Both the position numbers and the translations under genes were made by a program. From CAYSUS01 sp964434165 (GTDB lineage Bacteria > Planctomycetota > Planctomycetia > Pirellulales > Thermoguttaceae), in the NCBI GenBank assembly GCA_964434165.1, contig CAYSUS010000019.1, positions 1-64,000 on the forward strand: 64,000 nucleotides of DNA, read 5' to 3'. Below are positions 63,460-64,000 of this stretch, piece after piece. The notes below the pieces were generated by a model. It saw only the letters and a program-made list of their open reading frames with translations. It did not search any database and was not told the DNA's origin. The number at the start of each line of letters is the position of its first letter. Position 1 is the first letter of the stretch.

Positions 63460-63925
63460 CGGCGGAGCCCTTACCTGTGAGGGGTGTAAATATACCTTGT
63501 CATGGCGGTAGACAATCCAGAACCCCCGTGTTTACCATCCGTTCTGGCCAGGAAAAGCTTCCTCAATGGAACACTTTACCCAGCCTCAAGGGGACACGCA
63601 AGAATCCGGGGCGAGGGCGACCGGTTTGAGGTCGCGCCTTGGCCCGGGGGCGGGAAGAGAACCCGGCCGGTGATTGCCATCGTGCGAATGCTGGCGTGGT
63701 GGCCGCGGCCGGGAATGCATCTCTGATTTCGAGGCACCGGGGCGCTTCTTCCCGCCGCTGGCGATCCCGCGATCGAACGAGGGGCTCCGCCCCGCGGCAT
63801 CCGAATACCCACCTCCCGAGATCGGAACTTCGGGAATACGTCCCACCCAAGGACGGCGCGGTCGTCCAGGAGCGATCGCGACGGGCTGTCAGGACCTCGG
63901 TGTCATCAGTGCAAGGAGATCGTGG
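63460..63925. other. Divergent intergenic region at the right end
   Basis: This 466-base gap shows no gene. Minus-strand frames (63563-63850) are Arg/Pro-rich shadows. It holds the minus-strand -10 box and the ribosome-binding site of the partial gene at 63926. Confidence 0.5.
63489..63515 (-). promoter_or_regulatory. Possible promoter for the 711-aa secreted protein gene
   Basis: On the minus strand TATATT (63494-63489, 5 of 6 matches) has TTGTCT (63515-63510) upstream, but the spacer is only 15 bp, shorter than usual. The gene's ATG is about 30 bases downstream of the -10. Confidence 0.4.
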
Positions 63926-64000
63926 ATGCGATACTTGGATCGCACCCTGTCTGGCGGTGTGTTCGGACGGCTCGTCGTCGTGGCGGCCGCCCTGTTTCCC
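63926..64000 (+). CDS. Start of a secreted protein (partial at window edge)
   Basis: Twenty-five codons from the ATG at 63926 encode MRYLDRTLSGGVFGRLVVVA and then AALFP, a likely signal peptide. CAAGGAGA at 63912-63919 stands 6 bases upstream. The gene continues past the window, so no function can be given. Confidence 0.6.
   Translation, partial: MRYLDRTLSGGVFGRLVVVAAALFP

Overview
The window looks like a high-GC bacterial chromosome segment from the Planctomycetota. The markers are a DUF1559 pseudopilin-like protein, a DUF1080 protein, a DUF1207 outer-membrane protein, a TolC-like lipoprotein with a planctomycete-style N-terminus, a DUF11-repeat lipoprotein, a PQQ-like propeller lipoprotein, a heparinase II/III-type lyase, a DUF4058 protein and a large zinc-ribbon/HEAT membrane protein. 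I saw no rRNA, tRNA, CRISPR array, integrase, transposase or phage gene. The genus cannot be named from this sequence alone.

Layout. 1-110: a 7-bp tandem repeat. 222-4862: carbohydrate genes (DUF1080, a secreted GH-A-like protein, a GH97 glycosidase). 5556-14785: five same-strand signalling genes, namely a soluble histidine kinase with about 12 PAS domains, two single-domain Rcp1-like receivers, a REC-PAS-kinase and a REC-HisKA_3 kinase. None carries a DNA-binding or enzymatic output domain. 14889-19047 (minus): glcDEF, each joined by a 4-nt start/stop overlap. 19159-26532: thiamine-binding-like protein, DUF1207 porin-like protein, a methyltransferase, an S41 protease, tsaD and four small uncharacterised genes. 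26639-27631: DUF1559. 27962-34314: a TolC-like lipoprotein convergent with a DevBCCA-type exporter whose ATPase carries a C-terminal cyclic-nucleotide-binding domain. 34591-41998: DUF4058, HPP membrane protein, MFS transporter, rhomboid and a 970-aa zinc-ribbon/HEAT protein. 42194-45906 (minus): a geranylgeranyl-reductase-like flavoprotein next to a cyclopropane fatty acid synthase, then a DMT transporter. 46192-48826: molbindin, a uroporphyrinogen-decarboxylase-like fragment, an orphan sugar-type ABC ATPase and an RDD protein. 49030-53307: small membrane proteins, a PQQ-like lipoprotein and a heparinase-like lyase. 53474-63459 (minus): a stand-alone LigD-type phosphoesterase, a DUF11 lipoprotein, a WYL regulator overlapping a TolC-like gene, and two uncharacterised genes. 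63926 to the edge: the start of a secreted protein.

How the genes fit together. Polysaccharide use (GH97, GH-A-like, DUF1080, heparinase) and envelope work (DevBCA export, TolC-like proteins, CFA synthase, porin) dominate the accessory content. Several promoters can be read by eye; those with a recognisable -35 box tend to have TTGCCN or a close relative, about 17 bp upstream of a TATACT- or TATATT-like -10. Many intergenic gaps are filled with short iterated words (for example GACCCCT and ACGAAAC), inverted repeats and degraded gene pieces. The regions I consider most worth follow-up are the output-less five-gene signalling cluster, the ATPase-CNBD exporter and the CFA synthase/flavoprotein pair.
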